Origin: Pacificispira sp040217575
GTDB lineage: Bacteria > Pseudomonadota > Alphaproteobacteria > UBA8366 > Aestuariispiraceae
DNA length: 64,000 nucleotides
Assembly (NCBI GenBank): GCA_040217575.1
Contig: JAVJPW010000005.1
Location: forward strand, 186,001 to 250,000
Direction of reading: 5' to 3'
Made by a program: the position numbers and the translations under genes
Notes under the pieces: model-generated
Databases searched by the model: none
Told to the model about the DNA's origin: nothing
What the model saw: the letters and a program-made list of their open reading frames with translations, nothing else
Shown: one piece after another, positions 26,286-35,807 of the stretch
Position numbering within the stretch: the stretch's first letter is position 1
How the letters are laid out: each line of letters starts with the position of its first letter

Positions 26286-26336
26286 CAGTCGTCCCCGGCA
26301 CTGGCCATTGATGCCACGCAGGCCCATATTACCGCG

Positions 26337-27578
26337 ATGATTCAGAATGTACCCTTAAGCCCGCAGGATCAGGCGGTCCTGTTGTTGGGAGAAACCGAAG
26401 GCTGGCCGCTGGCGCCGGTTATCGACTGGCTTCTTCGTGATGGCTGCCTGTTGAATGACGCCCGAGACCTGAATGCGGGCCTTGGCAGGCAACTTGTCAG
26501 GGTAGGCGCCGAAATTTCCCGCATCCGCCTTGCCTTCTGGACATTGCACCCGCTTGTCGCGGCGATAGCACACCAGTGGCACCGCGATGGCCATACAGAT
26601 ACGTTCGAGGTTTCCCACAGCATATTTCAGTCCGACAAATATATCGGCAGCCCGGCGGAAGAACTGCGCACAAAGAAAGTGCCTGTCCGCTATCGGTTGG
26701 CGGAAATCGAACTGGATCCGAAAAAACACCATTCGCTGCTGTTCGACCTGCGCGATCAGGGACAAACCGACTATTACGCCATCCCGATGGTGTCATTCAC
26801 AGGCCAAGTCGACAGCCTGTTCCTGAATACGGATGTCCCCGGCGGGTTCACCGATGCCGACATTGCGAAATTCGATGCGCTTGCCCGGTTTCTTCTGCCG
26901 GTAATCGAATCGATCTCGCAGCACCGCTTGTCCGTCGCCCTGCTGGACACTTATGTCGGGCAACGAACGGGTCGGCGTGTACTGGAAGGGCGTATCAAAC
27001 GCGGCGATGGCGAGGTTATCAAAGCGGCCCTTTGGTTCAGCGATCTGCGGGACTTCACGCACCTTACAGAAACACTTCCCGCGCAGGACCTGCTGGACCA
27101 TCTGAACAGCTATTTCGAGTTCATCTACAACGCAGTTGAACTCTATGACGGCGAGGTCCTGCGATTTATCGGAGATGCCATGTTGATTGTCTTTCCGATT
27201 GAACGGTCTGGTGGCGTCGACCAGGCGTGTCGGAATGCGCTGGCCGCGGCACAGGACTCTTTCAACGGTCTTGCGACGCTGAATCACCGGCGAAAGCGAC
27301 AAGGCAAGCCGGAGGTAAAGTTCGGTGTCGGTCTGCATTTGGGCGAAGTGATCTACGGCAATGTCGGTGCGCCGACCCGGCTGGATTTCACCGTGATGGG
27401 ACCCGCGGTAAACAGGACGGCGCGCCTTGAATCCCTCACCAAACAGGTTGACCGCCCGCTACTGATGTCGGACGAGTTCATCCGGCACATAGATGCCGGG
27501 ACAGAGGATATGGGTGCCTTTGAAGTCAAGGGAATGCGCCAACCACTGGCAGCGCACGCATTGAAGGGCGGCCTTTAG
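26337..27578 (+). CDS. Class III adenylate/guanylate cyclase with N-terminal sensor domain
   Basis: A 413-residue soluble cyclase. The N-terminal half (about 20-200) resembles a GAF-like sensor seen with these cyclases. The catalytic domain has both metal-binding aspartates, in ALWFSDLRDFTHLTE and LRFIGDAMLIVF, and the C-terminal VMGPAVNRTARLESL block with the conserved Asn and Arg. All catalytic positions I can place are present, so it should make cyclic nucleotide, probably cAMP. It is probably cotranscribed with the REC-REC gene, suggesting that phosphorelay input controls it. Confidence 0.85.
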   Translation: MIQNVPLSPQDQAVLLLGETEGWPLAPVIDWLLRDGCLLNDARDLNAGLGRQLVRVGAEISRIRLAFWTLHPLVAAIAHQWHRDGHTDTFEVSHSIFQSDKYIGSPAEELRTKKVPVRYRLAEIELDPKKHHSLLFDLRDQGQTDYYAIPMVSFTGQVDSLFLNTDVPGGFTDADIAKFDALARFLLPVIESISQHRLSVALLDTYVGQRTGRRVLEGRIKRGDGEVIKAALWFSDLRDFTHLTETLPAQDLLDHLNSYFEFIYNAVELYDGEVLRFIGDAMLIVFPIERSGGVDQACRNALAAAQDSFNGLATLNHRRKRQGKPEVKFGVGLHLGEVIYGNVGAPTRLDFTVMGPAVNRTARLESLTKQVDRPLLMSDEFIRHIDAGTEDMGAFEVKGMRQPLAAHALKGGL

Positions 27579-27589
27579 CGCCGCCTGCG

Positions 27590-28543
27590 CTATTTCAGTT
27601 TCGTGCGTCGCGGCGGCCGCGGCGGAATATGCCGGACCCGTTCACGCCAGACTGTGATCAGTCCGCCGACAATGATGATGGCACCACCCGCCAATGAAAC
27701 AAGCGTTGGCACTTCGCTGAAAATCGCAAACCCCAGCACCGCTGCGATAGGCAGCGCCATATAATCAAATGGCGCAAGCATGCTTGCCTCCCCATAGCGA
27801 TAGGCAAGCGCCAGAAGGTATTGTTGAACGCCACCGGCAAGGCCCAACCCCGCAAGCAATGCCCAGTCCCATGCGGCCAGGTCCGTTTCCCACCCAACAA
27901 ACAGCGACGCGATTAGAAACACGACCGTCCCCGTCGCATTATGAAAAAGCGCTATCGTCAGCGGTGCTTCGGTGTTGCTCATCCGGCGAATAAACACCGG
28001 GACGAAACCGGCAGACAGGGCCGCAAGAATTCCCGCCGCGGCGCCCACAAAAGAAATCTCACCATTTCCCTGCCCTGGTCCGGCAACCAGAAGCATGCCG
28101 CAAATTCCAAGCCCCAGAGCGAACAGCCTGTATGGGCCTACCCTCTCCCCCAGGATTGGGACGGCATAGATTGTAACGAACAAAGGGGCCGCACTGACCA
28201 GGGCGGTGGCATCCGCAAGCGGCAGTTCCGACACGGCAAGAAAGTAAAAGCCAAGCCCCATCATTCCCGTAACGGACCGCAGGGCATGTTCCACGGGGCG
28301 CTTGGTACGCAACAGGGATATACCGCCCTGGCGCGACGCCATGACGGCGGGAAATATCAACGCCAGCACGAAACGGAAGAACAGAATTTGAAGAAGGGGA
28401 ACTTGACCGTCCAGCACTTTGACTGCAACCGCAATCATGCCCATGAAAAAAATTTCGACCAGCAGGATTGCAATCGCACGGATGGGATCGTTTTCCTGGC
28501 CAGACTGCGCCCTGTTCATAACGGCTCTTTCAATCCGGCCCAT
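27590..28543 (-). CDS. EamA/DMT-family transporter
   Basis: A 317-residue membrane protein with about ten transmembrane segments arranged as two EamA repeats, first starting near AIAILLVEIFFMGMIAVAVK and second near AAAGILAALSAGFVPVF. DMT permeases export or import small metabolites; no substrate can be read from sequence. An ATG at 28519 is an alternative start. The cyclase converges on it with 11 bases between stops. The 226 bp beyond its start (28544-28769) show no gene. Confidence 0.85.
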   Translation of the reverse strand: MGRIERAVMNRAQSGQENDPIRAIAILLVEIFFMGMIAVAVKVLDGQVPLLQILFFRFVLALIFPAVMASRQGGISLLRTKRPVEHALRSVTGMMGLGFYFLAVSELPLADATALVSAAPLFVTIYAVPILGERVGPYRLFALGLGICGMLLVAGPGQGNGEISFVGAAAGILAALSAGFVPVFIRRMSNTEAPLTIALFHNATGTVVFLIASLFVGWETDLAAWDWALLAGLGLAGGVQQYLLALAYRYGEASMLAPFDYMALPIAAVLGFAIFSEVPTLVSLAGGAIIIVGGLITVWRERVRHIPPRPPRRTKLK

Positions 28544-28769
28544 TCAGTGATGGAGAAACACCCTTACCAGAGACGTCAATTTCCATAACAGAGGGGCGTT
28601 ACATGCTTCTGATTATCGCGAACACATACTTCAAAAAGGCCGGAATTTCGCATGATGACCAGGAAATAGGTGACAAATCATTCGCAACCGGTCGCTCACA
28701 GATAAAAATCGAGGCCGAGGTTTGTGGTCAAACAGATACGGCGACGGAACAAAGCAATTCGCCAGAAAA

Positions 28770-29837
28770 CTAGGGAGTTTCCTGAAGTCCAATGCGTCTT
28801 TCACTCTTTGCGTCGAAAAGATGCAAGGCGGACGCCGGCGCAGAGAACTGCATGGTTTGCCCCACCTCCGCGGAAACAATGCCATCAAGGCTCACGGTCA
28901 AGGAAATATCGGTTCCCTTAACTGTCCCGTGAAGCAGCGTCACGCCTCCCAGGAGTTCGGCCATCTCAACACACAAACCGATCGTGCCCTTTTCGTCGGG
29001 AACCAAATGTTCCGGTCGAACGCCCACCGTCACACTGCCGTTCGCGCTGGTTTCTGTCTCAAGCGTCGGGCCATTCGCAATCACAACCGAATTTCCGGTT
29101 GCTTCTCCCGGGAGAAAGTTCATCGACGGACTTCCAATAAAGCCCGCCACAAAGACCGAAGCGGGCCGTTCGTACAGTTCTATCGGTGTGCCGAATTGCT
29201 CGACATAGCCGCCGTTCAGAACCATCAGCCTGTCGCCAAGCGTCATTGCTTCGACCTGATCATGGGTTACGAAAATCGACGTCACGCCCAGACGTCGTTG
29301 CAGTTTTCGGATTTCTAGCCGCATCTGGACACGGAGCTTTGCGTCCAGGTTGGATAGAGGCTCATCAAACAGAAATACCTGCGGATCGCGCACGATGGCG
29401 CGCCCCATTGCGACCCGCTGGCGCTGCCCCCCGGAAAGTTGTCGGGGCTTCCGGTCCAAATACGGTCGAATTTCAAGAATATCCGCGGCTTCTTCGACAC
29501 GGCGGTCGATCTCGGCCCTGGGCAGCTTTCGGATCTTTAGACCGTATGCCATGTTTTCCCGCACGCTCATATGCGGATAAAGCGCGTAATTCTGGAAAAC
29601 CATCGCAATGTCGCGATCTGCCGGCTCCAGGTCGTTCACTCGCTTACCATTGATGGAAACTTCTCCGGAGGTCACGGTCTCCAGTCCGGCAACCATGCGC
29701 AGCAAGGTAGATTTTCCGCATCCTGACGGCCCGACAATGACGATGAACTCGCCGTCTTCGATTGCCGCATCGACATGATGCAGCACCTGGACCGGGCCAT
29801 AGGTCTTTGTCAGTGCGTCGAGTTTTATTTCAGCCAT
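28770..29837 (-). CDS. ugpC: sn-glycerol-3-phosphate-type ABC transporter, ATP-binding subunit
   Basis: A 355-residue MalK/UgpC-type ATPase. Walker A GPSGCGKST, signature LSGGQRQR, Walker B VFLFDEPLSNLDA and the switch histidine in VTHDQVEAM are intact, and a TOBE domain fills the C-terminal 120 residues. The family energises sugar or glycerol-phosphate import. I start at the ATG at 29837, which gives a normal N terminus (MAEIKLDALTKTYG). Last gene of ugpBAEC. Confidence 0.9.
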   Translation of the reverse strand: MAEIKLDALTKTYGPVQVLHHVDAAIEDGEFIVIVGPSGCGKSTLLRMVAGLETVTSGEVSINGKRVNDLEPADRDIAMVFQNYALYPHMSVRENMAYGLKIRKLPRAEIDRRVEEAADILEIRPYLDRKPRQLSGGQRQRVAMGRAIVRDPQVFLFDEPLSNLDAKLRVQMRLEIRKLQRRLGVTSIFVTHDQVEAMTLGDRLMVLNGGYVEQFGTPIELYERPASVFVAGFIGSPSMNFLPGEATGNSVVIANGPTLETETSANGSVTVGVRPEHLVPDEKGTIGLCVEMAELLGGVTLLHGTVKGTDISLTVSLDGIVSAEVGQTMQFSAPASALHLFDAKSERRIGLQETP

Positions 29838-29851
29838 TTCAAGAGTGCGCC

Positions 29852-30703
29852 TTACTTGTCGGTCTCTGTCAGCCCTTTGACGAAGAGCTTTTGCATACCA
29901 ATCACCACGAAGACCGGCGGGATCATCGCCAATAGTGCGGTCATCATAATGACGTTCCATTGCGGCGACTGTTCAGCCGCCTCAAGCATCTGCTTAATCG
30001 ACATCACGATCGTAATCATGTTGGAATCGGTCGTAATCAGCAGCGGCCAAAGATACTGGTTCCAGCCGTATATGAAGAGAATTACGAACAGGGCGGCGAT
30101 GTTCGTCCTGCTTAAGGGGATCAGTATATCCCAGAAGAACCGCATAGGACCTGCCCCGTCGATCCGAGCGCTTTCAAGCATCTCGTCCGGGATTGTTAGG
30201 AAAACCTGCCGGAACATGAATGTGGCTGTTGCAGACGCAATGAGCGGAATCGACAGGCCCCAATAACTGTTCAGCATTCCAAGATCCGCGATCACTTCAA
30301 AAGTCGGCAGAATGCGGACTTCGACCGGAAGCATGAGGGTAATGAATATCATCCAGAAGAACCCCATCCGGAACGGAAACTTGAAGTAGATGATTGCAAA
30401 GGCGGAAAGCAGTGAAATCGCGATCTTTCCGCAGGCAATCATCAGGGCCATCAGCAGACTGTTGAGCAACATCCGCCAGACCGGGGCGGTTTCGGTCCCT
30501 GCCAAGCCCTGACCAAACAGGGTGCGCGTTAGATTCTCGAAGAAGTGGCCACCCGGAAGGACAGGAATTGGCGCCACAAGCATGCGTGTCTCTTCATGGG
30601 TAGCGGCCACAAACGTGATCCATACCGGCAAAGCAACGATCGCGATCCCCAGCAATAGAACGGCATGGGTTACGACGGTCAGAATTGATCTGTTCTCGAC
30701 CAT
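29852..30703 (-). CDS. ugpE: ABC transporter permease, UgpE type
   Basis: A 283-residue inner membrane permease with six predicted membrane segments. The EAA loop that docks on the ATPase reads ESARIDGAGPMRFFWDILIP. N-terminal and length features match UgpE, including a periplasmic loop THEETRMLVAPIPVLPGGHF. The ATG overlaps the ugpA stop (TGATG). Confidence 0.9.
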   Translation of the reverse strand: MVENRSILTVVTHAVLLLGIAIVALPVWITFVAATHEETRMLVAPIPVLPGGHFFENLTRTLFGQGLAGTETAPVWRMLLNSLLMALMIACGKIAISLLSAFAIIYFKFPFRMGFFWMIFITLMLPVEVRILPTFEVIADLGMLNSYWGLSIPLIASATATFMFRQVFLTIPDEMLESARIDGAGPMRFFWDILIPLSRTNIAALFVILFIYGWNQYLWPLLITTDSNMITIVMSIKQMLEAAEQSPQWNVIMMTALLAMIPPVFVVIGMQKLFVKGLTETDK

Positions 30704-31584
30704 CAGTACTCGACCTTCTTCTCAATAAACTTGAACTGTACAACCGTCATCGCGATCACCAGAATCATCAGGATCACCGATTGCGCCGCCGACCCGCCTA
30801 GATCAAGCCCGACAAAACCATCATTGAAGACCTTGTAGACCAGCGTCGTCGTCGAATTCGCGGGGCCGCCCTGGGTCACTGCATGAATGATCCCGAACGT
30901 GTCGAAGAACGCATAGACCGCGTTGATCACCAACAAGAAGAATGTGGTGGGCGAAATCAGCGGGAACACGATCGTGGCGAAGCGCCGCATCGGCCCGGCG
31001 CCGTCAATTGCCGCTGCCTCTATGATCGATCGCGGAATGCTCTGCATGGCAGCCAGATAGAAAAGGAAGTTATAGGCAACCTGCTTCCAAGCGGCGGCGA
31101 CAATGACCAGAAACATCGCATGACCGCCGTTGAGATAGTGATTCCATTCATACCCGATCGCGCTTAGCAGATACGGAAATATTCCAAGTGTCGGATTAAA
31201 GATGAAGACCCAAAGCGCACCTGCCAGGACCGGGGCCACGGCATAGGGCCATATCAACAGCGTGTTGTAGGCGGTTGCACCGCGGACCGCTCGGTCCGCA
31301 AACGCCGCAAGAACAAGCGCCACAGCCATCGACAACAACGCAACACAGGCGGAGAAGAAAATCGTTCGACCGAAGGTATCGAGGTAATGCTCGTTCCCGG
31401 CCAGATAAACGAAATTCTCAAACCAGACGAACTCGGTGGAAAAACCGAAGGCATCCTCCACCAGGAAAGACTGATAGACAGCCTGGCTGGCGGGCCAGAT
31501 AAAGAAGATCAACGTGATAATGATCTGCGGCGCCACCAATAGGTAGGGCAGCAGCGAGGTCGGAAAATGAACGCGCTTGATCAT
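30703..31584 (-). CDS. ugpA: ABC transporter permease, UgpA type
   Basis: A 293-residue permease with six membrane segments and the EAA loop EAAAIDGAGPMRRFATIVFP. Together with UgpE it forms the channel. It matches UgpA in the start (LLPYLLVAPQIIITLIFFIW) and in the C-terminal VVQFKFIEKKVEY. Confidence 0.9.
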   Translation of the reverse strand: MIKRVHFPTSLLPYLLVAPQIIITLIFFIWPASQAVYQSFLVEDAFGFSTEFVWFENFVYLAGNEHYLDTFGRTIFFSACVALLSMAVALVLAAFADRAVRGATAYNTLLIWPYAVAPVLAGALWVFIFNPTLGIFPYLLSAIGYEWNHYLNGGHAMFLVIVAAAWKQVAYNFLFYLAAMQSIPRSIIEAAAIDGAGPMRRFATIVFPLISPTTFFLLVINAVYAFFDTFGIIHAVTQGGPANSTTTLVYKVFNDGFVGLDLGGSAAQSVILMILVIAMTVVQFKFIEKKVEY

Positions 31585-31687
31585 GAGTTTCTCAAACGAG
31601 AATTCAACTGGACATGAACAGGTCGGAACAACCGGAACCGACTAAAGTCCCGAATTGTCCCAACCTTCGTTCACTCAACCAGCCTGA

Positions 31688-32989
31688 TCAGTTCGTACGT
31701 TCAAAGCGGCGCAGCAGCTCATTGCCACGCTCAACGGCGTCGTCCAGGGCTTCTTCCGCCGTCTTATCACCAGCCCAGATCGCTTCCATCTCTTCATTGA
31801 TGACATCGCGAACCTGAACAAAGTTTCCGAACCGCAAACCGCGCGACGCAGGGGTCGGTTGGTTCAGGCTCAACTGCTGGATGGCCGTGTCCGTGCCCGG
31901 ATTCTCATCATAGAACCCCTGCGACTGGCTCAACTCGTACGCCGCGGTCGTAATCGGGACGTAGCCGGTTTCCTGATGCCACCATGCCTGCACTTCTGCC
32001 GACGAGAGATACGTCATGAACTGTGCAAGACCTGTGTAGGCTTCCTGCTCGTGTCCGCTAAGTGCCCAAAGAGTGGCCCCTCCGATGATGGAGTTCTGCG
32101 GTTCGTCCGCGACCGCCGTATCAAGCGGGAGCATTGTCTGTCCGAATTCGAACTCCGCTTGCGACTTGATCGAGCCGTAGTAGGCGGAGGAATTCATCCA
32201 CATGCCGCATTCGCCATTCGTGAATTTCGGCAGACTGTCGCCCCTGCGGCCGCTATAGACGAACAGATTGCCGTCCATCATGGACGCAATATCGTCCAAC
32301 CTCGCCGCCACGGCATCGTTGTTGAAGGTGAATTCGGTATCAAGGCCGGCAAAGCCGTTCTCCTGCGTCCCCATCTCAATGTTATGCCAGGCCGAATAGT
32401 TCTCGATCATGACCCAGCTCTGCCAGCCGAACGAGAAACCACACTCCATACCGTTGTCGACAAGTGCCTGTGATGCGGATCGCATTTCTTCCCAAGTCGT
32501 CGGCGGCTCTACTCCCGCGGCCGCGAGCGCATCAGCGTTGTACCACAGGACAGGCGTTGAGCTGTTGAACGGCATCGACAGAAGCTCGCCATCCGGAGTC
32601 TGATAATAGGAAACAACGGCCGGCAGGAACGCGGCACCATCGAAGGGCTCGCCAGCGTCCTCCATCAATTGCTCAATTGGATAGATGGCACCTTCCGCCG
32701 CCATCATCGTGGCTGTTCCAACCTCAAAGACCTGAACCAGATGCGGATGCTCGTCCGCTCGGAACGCTGCAATCGCAGCGGTCATCGTCTCGGTGTAGTT
32801 CCCCTTGTAGGTTGGGACGACGACATATTCTGATTGAGATGCATTAAAGTCCGCGGCAATGCGATCGACACGCTCGCCGTTCGTACCGCCCATAGCGTGC
32901 CACCAATGGATTTCCGTCTGTGCGTAGGCAGAAGTGGCCAACAGCGCAGAACATAACGCTCCGCCTGCGGCGAAAAATAGCTTATTCAT
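31688..32989 (-). CDS. ugpB: Extracellular solute-binding protein, UgpB type
   Basis: A 433-residue periplasmic binding protein with a Sec signal (MNKLFFAAGGALCSALLATS, cleaved near AYA-QT). The mature protein opens with EIHWWHAMGG, a UgpB hallmark, and contains MPFNSSTPVLWYNADAL and VYSGRRGDSLPKF. UgpB binds glycerol 3-phosphate or glycerophosphodiesters. I use the ATG at 32989, which has a GGGGA site; the longer frame lacks a signal-like start. No ugpQ phosphodiesterase or clear Pho box is seen. Confidence 0.92.
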   Translation of the reverse strand: MNKLFFAAGGALCSALLATSAYAQTEIHWWHAMGGTNGERVDRIAADFNASQSEYVVVPTYKGNYTETMTAAIAAFRADEHPHLVQVFEVGTATMMAAEGAIYPIEQLMEDAGEPFDGAAFLPAVVSYYQTPDGELLSMPFNSSTPVLWYNADALAAAGVEPPTTWEEMRSASQALVDNGMECGFSFGWQSWVMIENYSAWHNIEMGTQENGFAGLDTEFTFNNDAVAARLDDIASMMDGNLFVYSGRRGDSLPKFTNGECGMWMNSSAYYGSIKSQAEFEFGQTMLPLDTAVADEPQNSIIGGATLWALSGHEQEAYTGLAQFMTYLSSAEVQAWWHQETGYVPITTAAYELSQSQGFYDENPGTDTAIQQLSLNQPTPASRGLRFGNFVQVRDVINEEMEAIWAGDKTAEEALDDAVERGNELLRRFERTN

Positions 32990-33167
32990 GATAAATCCCC
33001 GTTTCATTGTGATAAGCCCTGCGCATTCTTCGGCGCTCGGCGGAAACAAGGTTAACGCGCGGGCAGAAGCGATGGCAAGAGTCCCGTGTAGGGAACGGAG
33101 GGCTTTGTATCGTGGATCGATGGCATACGCATTTCGAACTCGTTGGAGTTTTCTTACAATAGTGTAA

Positions 33168-33244
33168 TGGCGGCCCCTGCAGGACTCGAACCTGCAACCG
33201 TTCGCTTAGAAGGCGAGTGCTCTATCCAGTTGAGCTAAGGGGCC
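33168..33244 (-). tRNA. tRNA-Arg (anticodon TCT)
   Basis: Full cloverleaf of 77 bases on the minus strand: acceptor GGCCCCT pairs with AGGGGCC, the T-loop reads GTTCGAGTC, and 3' CCA is encoded. The anticodon loop CTTCTAA (33206-33212) gives TCT, reading AGA. It lies between the NDUFS4-like gene and the ugp operon. Confidence 0.97.
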
Positions 33245-33292
33245 GGATTAACGGCGGATGCAAGAGAACCCGCAAATAAATCCAGACGGGCG

Positions 33293-33598
33293 TCAGTGCG
33301 TCCAGGGCCGGCGTCTGTCAAACGAGAAATTGTCGGCATAGGCCTTTGGCCTGATCCGTCGTTCCCGCGGTTTTTCGACGGTATATGAATACCCATGCTT
33401 TTTGGCATAGGCGACCGCCTCCTCCTGTGTATCAAACAGAAGACGGACCTGTTTGCGCGTGTCAGCGGACCCCACCCACCCCATCAATGCGTCGGGACGG
33501 CTGGCGTCCGTCGGTTCGAACTCCAAAGTCCATTCTTTCGTCTGACCACGGCCGGATTGCATGGCGGTTTTGGTGGGTTTGTAGATCCTGACTTCCAC
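33293..33598 (-). CDS. NDUFS4-like NADH dehydrogenase accessory subunit
   Basis: A 101-residue protein of the ETC complex I conserved-region family, homologous to mitochondrial NDUFS4. It has VRIYKPTKTAMQSGRG at the start, a WTLEFEP segment, DPLMGW-like ALMGWVGSAD, FDTQEEAVAYAKKHGYSY and a basic C-terminal end KAYADNFSFDRRRPW. Alphaproteobacterial members are complex I accessory subunits. The start is GTG with a strong GAGGAGG site eight bases upstream. It lies 30 kb from the nuo operon. Confidence 0.9.
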   Translation of the reverse strand: MEVRIYKPTKTAMQSGRGQTKEWTLEFEPTDASRPDALMGWVGSADTRKQVRLLFDTQEEAVAYAKKHGYSYTVEKPRERRIRPKAYADNFSFDRRRPWTH

Positions 33599-33781
33599 TT
33601 GGACGGCCTCCTCAAAAAACCGAAAATCACTTCATCGATCCCCTAATATCACGATCATTCCGCCATTCCCAGACGGAAGGTTGCGCCCATCTGGCGTCGG
33701 ACCTGCATCAATGTAAAAAAACCTTCTTTGTTTTCATTTATTGGATACTATCCACTTATTGGGGAAATCGGAGGGTTTAAC

Positions 33782-34534
33782 GTGAACAATCTGCTTAGAA
33801 TTTGCGCCGCCTTGGCGGTGGTTTTTTTTGTTGGTGCCGCACAGGCACAGACCATTCCCATGGTTACCGGGAACAACTACTATCCTTATTCCGATGAGCG
33901 CCTGACAGGTGGCGGGTTGGCGACCATCATCGTCACCGCCGTTCTGGAAAAGATGGGGGCCACCCCGCAGATCGAATTCATGCCATGGGGAGATGGCTAC
34001 AATTCCGCCCTTGCCGGTCAGCATGTCGGGACCTTCCCCTATATCTATACTGACGAACGGCATCAGCAATTTTTGTATTCCGACCCGATTTTTGCCGTTC
34101 GCCCGCACATTTTTCACAGCACCTACCAATCGCACGCGCTTACCACGTTGGATGACATGAACGGATTGACCCTGTGCGTACCGAACGGGTGGGCGGTAGA
34201 CAGTTATCTTTCTGAATTGGTTGATAATGGTTCGCTCACGGTGGTGACCGGAACAAATGTCGTCGGATGTTTCCAGGCGCTGCGGGAAGGCACAGTCAAC
34301 GCGGTGTCCATGGACCGTCGGCTGGGTACCGTTGCCGCGCGACTGGTAGACGAAACGACCTGGTTCAAGGCCGTCCGTGTATCGGAAGAATCAAATTCTC
34401 ACTACGTGATCGTCTCCCGCGTGGTACCGCACGGGCGCGAGTGGCTGGATCTGTTCAACGCCGCGTTGCGTGAACTCCAGGGGGACGGAACCATCGCCGC
34501 GCTGACCCAGCAATATTACGAAAGTTACGAATGA
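33782..34534 (+). CDS. Family 3 periplasmic solute-binding protein, orphan
   Basis: A 250-residue protein with a signal peptide (NNLLRICAALAVVFFVGAAQ, cleavage at AQA-QT) and a SBP_bac_3 fold: TGNNYYPYSDERLTGGGLAT, then FMPWGDGYNSALAGQHVGTF, and a C-terminal FNAALRELQGDGTIAALTQQ. Such proteins bind polar amino acids or similar small ligands. No permease or ATPase is nearby. I place the start at GTG 33782, which has a GGAGGG site; an in-frame ATG at 33728 would add 18 unlike residues. The stop overlaps the next gene (ATGA). Confidence 0.8.
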   Translation: MNNLLRICAALAVVFFVGAAQAQTIPMVTGNNYYPYSDERLTGGGLATIIVTAVLEKMGATPQIEFMPWGDGYNSALAGQHVGTFPYIYTDERHQQFLYSDPIFAVRPHIFHSTYQSHALTTLDDMNGLTLCVPNGWAVDSYLSELVDNGSLTVVTGTNVVGCFQALREGTVNAVSMDRRLGTVAARLVDETTWFKAVRVSEESNSHYVIVSRVVPHGREWLDLFNAALRELQGDGTIAALTQQYYESYE

Positions 34535-34971
34535 TACGGTTTCTGCCGCTTATCACGGTGCTGGCGTGGTTGCCCGTCAGTGCGTCCGCGCAGTCGGTTC
34601 CCGCCGCCGACTGCGGCGTACTTGGTCAGTCCAACGTCATCGCAGAACCGTGGGAGGTGAACTCCCTCGGCAGGGGCGATGGACAGGTTCGGCTCTATAA
34701 GGCTTGGGACCATGACGCACCGGAAGGCCAAGGTTCCGTCCTGATCCTGACAAGCCTGAACACCGGTTCCGACGGGCCGCCCAGGCTTTGCCGGATTCTG
34801 CTCCGAACCGGAACGATCCATATGGATCGTGCTGAGGGGTATGACGACCGGGACAGTGTCGTCTTCTTTGTACCCTACGCGGATCGAGACCATTTGACGG
34901 GGGCGGAACTGGAAGAACAGAGTTTCGGATTTCGCGTTGACCTGTCGACCGGTGAATTATCCGAGATGTAG
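34531..34971 (+). CDS. Secreted hypothetical protein, 146 residues
   Basis: Has a clear signal peptide (MIRFLPLITVLAWLPVSASA-Q). The mature part has two cysteines (ADCGVL and RLCRILL) that may form a disulfide, and no domain I recognise. Its ATG overlaps the stop of the binding-protein gene, so the two are translationally coupled and probably act together in the periplasm. Confidence 0.7.
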   Translation: MIRFLPLITVLAWLPVSASAQSVPAADCGVLGQSNVIAEPWEVNSLGRGDGQVRLYKAWDHDAPEGQGSVLILTSLNTGSDGPPRLCRILLRTGTIHMDRAEGYDDRDSVVFFVPYADRDHLTGAELEEQSFGFRVDLSTGELSEM

Positions 34972-35034
34972 CGCTGTTTCGTCGGAAACCCGCTACTACC
35001 GGATAGGTCTGCGAATCAACCGTGGAACCGACAC

Positions 35035-35787
35035 ATGCACGACCTCGCCCTGCTGATTGACCTGCATCTGGACGCGGATCGCCAGGGGCCCGGCGGCGAC
35101 GACGAAACCCGTCTTGCTATGGCGTTGTCACGCCTTCGCGGCACGCGCGGATTGCGGATCGCCGACATCGGCTGCGGGACCGGCGCATCGGCGCTTTTGC
35201 TGGCGCAGGACCTGGACGCCAATGTTACAGCCATCGATCTTTTGCCGGAATTTGTGAAACGTCTGGAAACAAGGGCTGCAGAACGTGGCCTGGAAGACCG
35301 CATAGAAACCAAAGTTGCGTCAATGGACGCCCTGCCCTTCGGCGACCGTTCCTTGGATGCGATCTGGTCCGAAGGCGCGATCTATAATATCGGCTTTGAA
35401 AACGGAATTCGTGCGTGGCGGCGTTTTCTGCGCCCCGGTGGCATCCTTGCAGTGTCCGACCTGACATGGCTGACGCATGATCGACCCCCGGACTTGGAAA
35501 GCCACTGGCGCACGCAGTATCCCGGCGTGGCCACCGCCGCGGAAAAACTGGCTGCCCTTGAAACGAACGGATATTCGCCGGTTGGATATTTTTCTTTGCC
35601 TGCGCACTGTTGGCTGGAAAACTACTACCGACCAATGCAGCGGCGGTTTTCCAATTTCCTGGAACGCAACGCGAATTCAGAATCCGCAAGGGCCATTGTT
35701 TCCGCCGAGGAGAAAGAAATCGCCCTTTATGAGCATCATTTCAGCCATTTCGGATATGGCTATTTTATCGCACGCAGGACGGCGTAG
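35035..35787 (+). CDS. Class I SAM-dependent methyltransferase
   Basis: A 250-residue methyltransferase. The SAM-binding glycine-rich motif is IADIGCGTGASALLLAQ, with the acidic residue after strand 2 in VTAIDLLPEF and the motif DALPFGDRSLDAIWSEGAIY later. The substrate cannot be told. It is 64 bases after the secreted protein gene and convergent with tRNA-Pro. Confidence 0.85.
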   Translation: MHDLALLIDLHLDADRQGPGGDDETRLAMALSRLRGTRGLRIADIGCGTGASALLLAQDLDANVTAIDLLPEFVKRLETRAAERGLEDRIETKVASMDALPFGDRSLDAIWSEGAIYNIGFENGIRAWRRFLRPGGILAVSDLTWLTHDRPPDLESHWRTQYPGVATAAEKLAALETNGYSPVGYFSLPAHCWLENYYRPMQRRFSNFLERNANSESARAIVSAEEKEIALYEHHFSHFGYGYFIARRTA

Positions 35788-35807
35788 CTCTCACAAAATT
35801 GGGCGAT

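Noticed and set aside
28544..28769. Gene between the EamA and ugpC genes
   Set aside because: Frames here lack start signals and family resemblance.
32990..33167. Pho box upstream of ugpB
   Set aside because: I looked for spaced CTGTCAT-like repeats and saw none.
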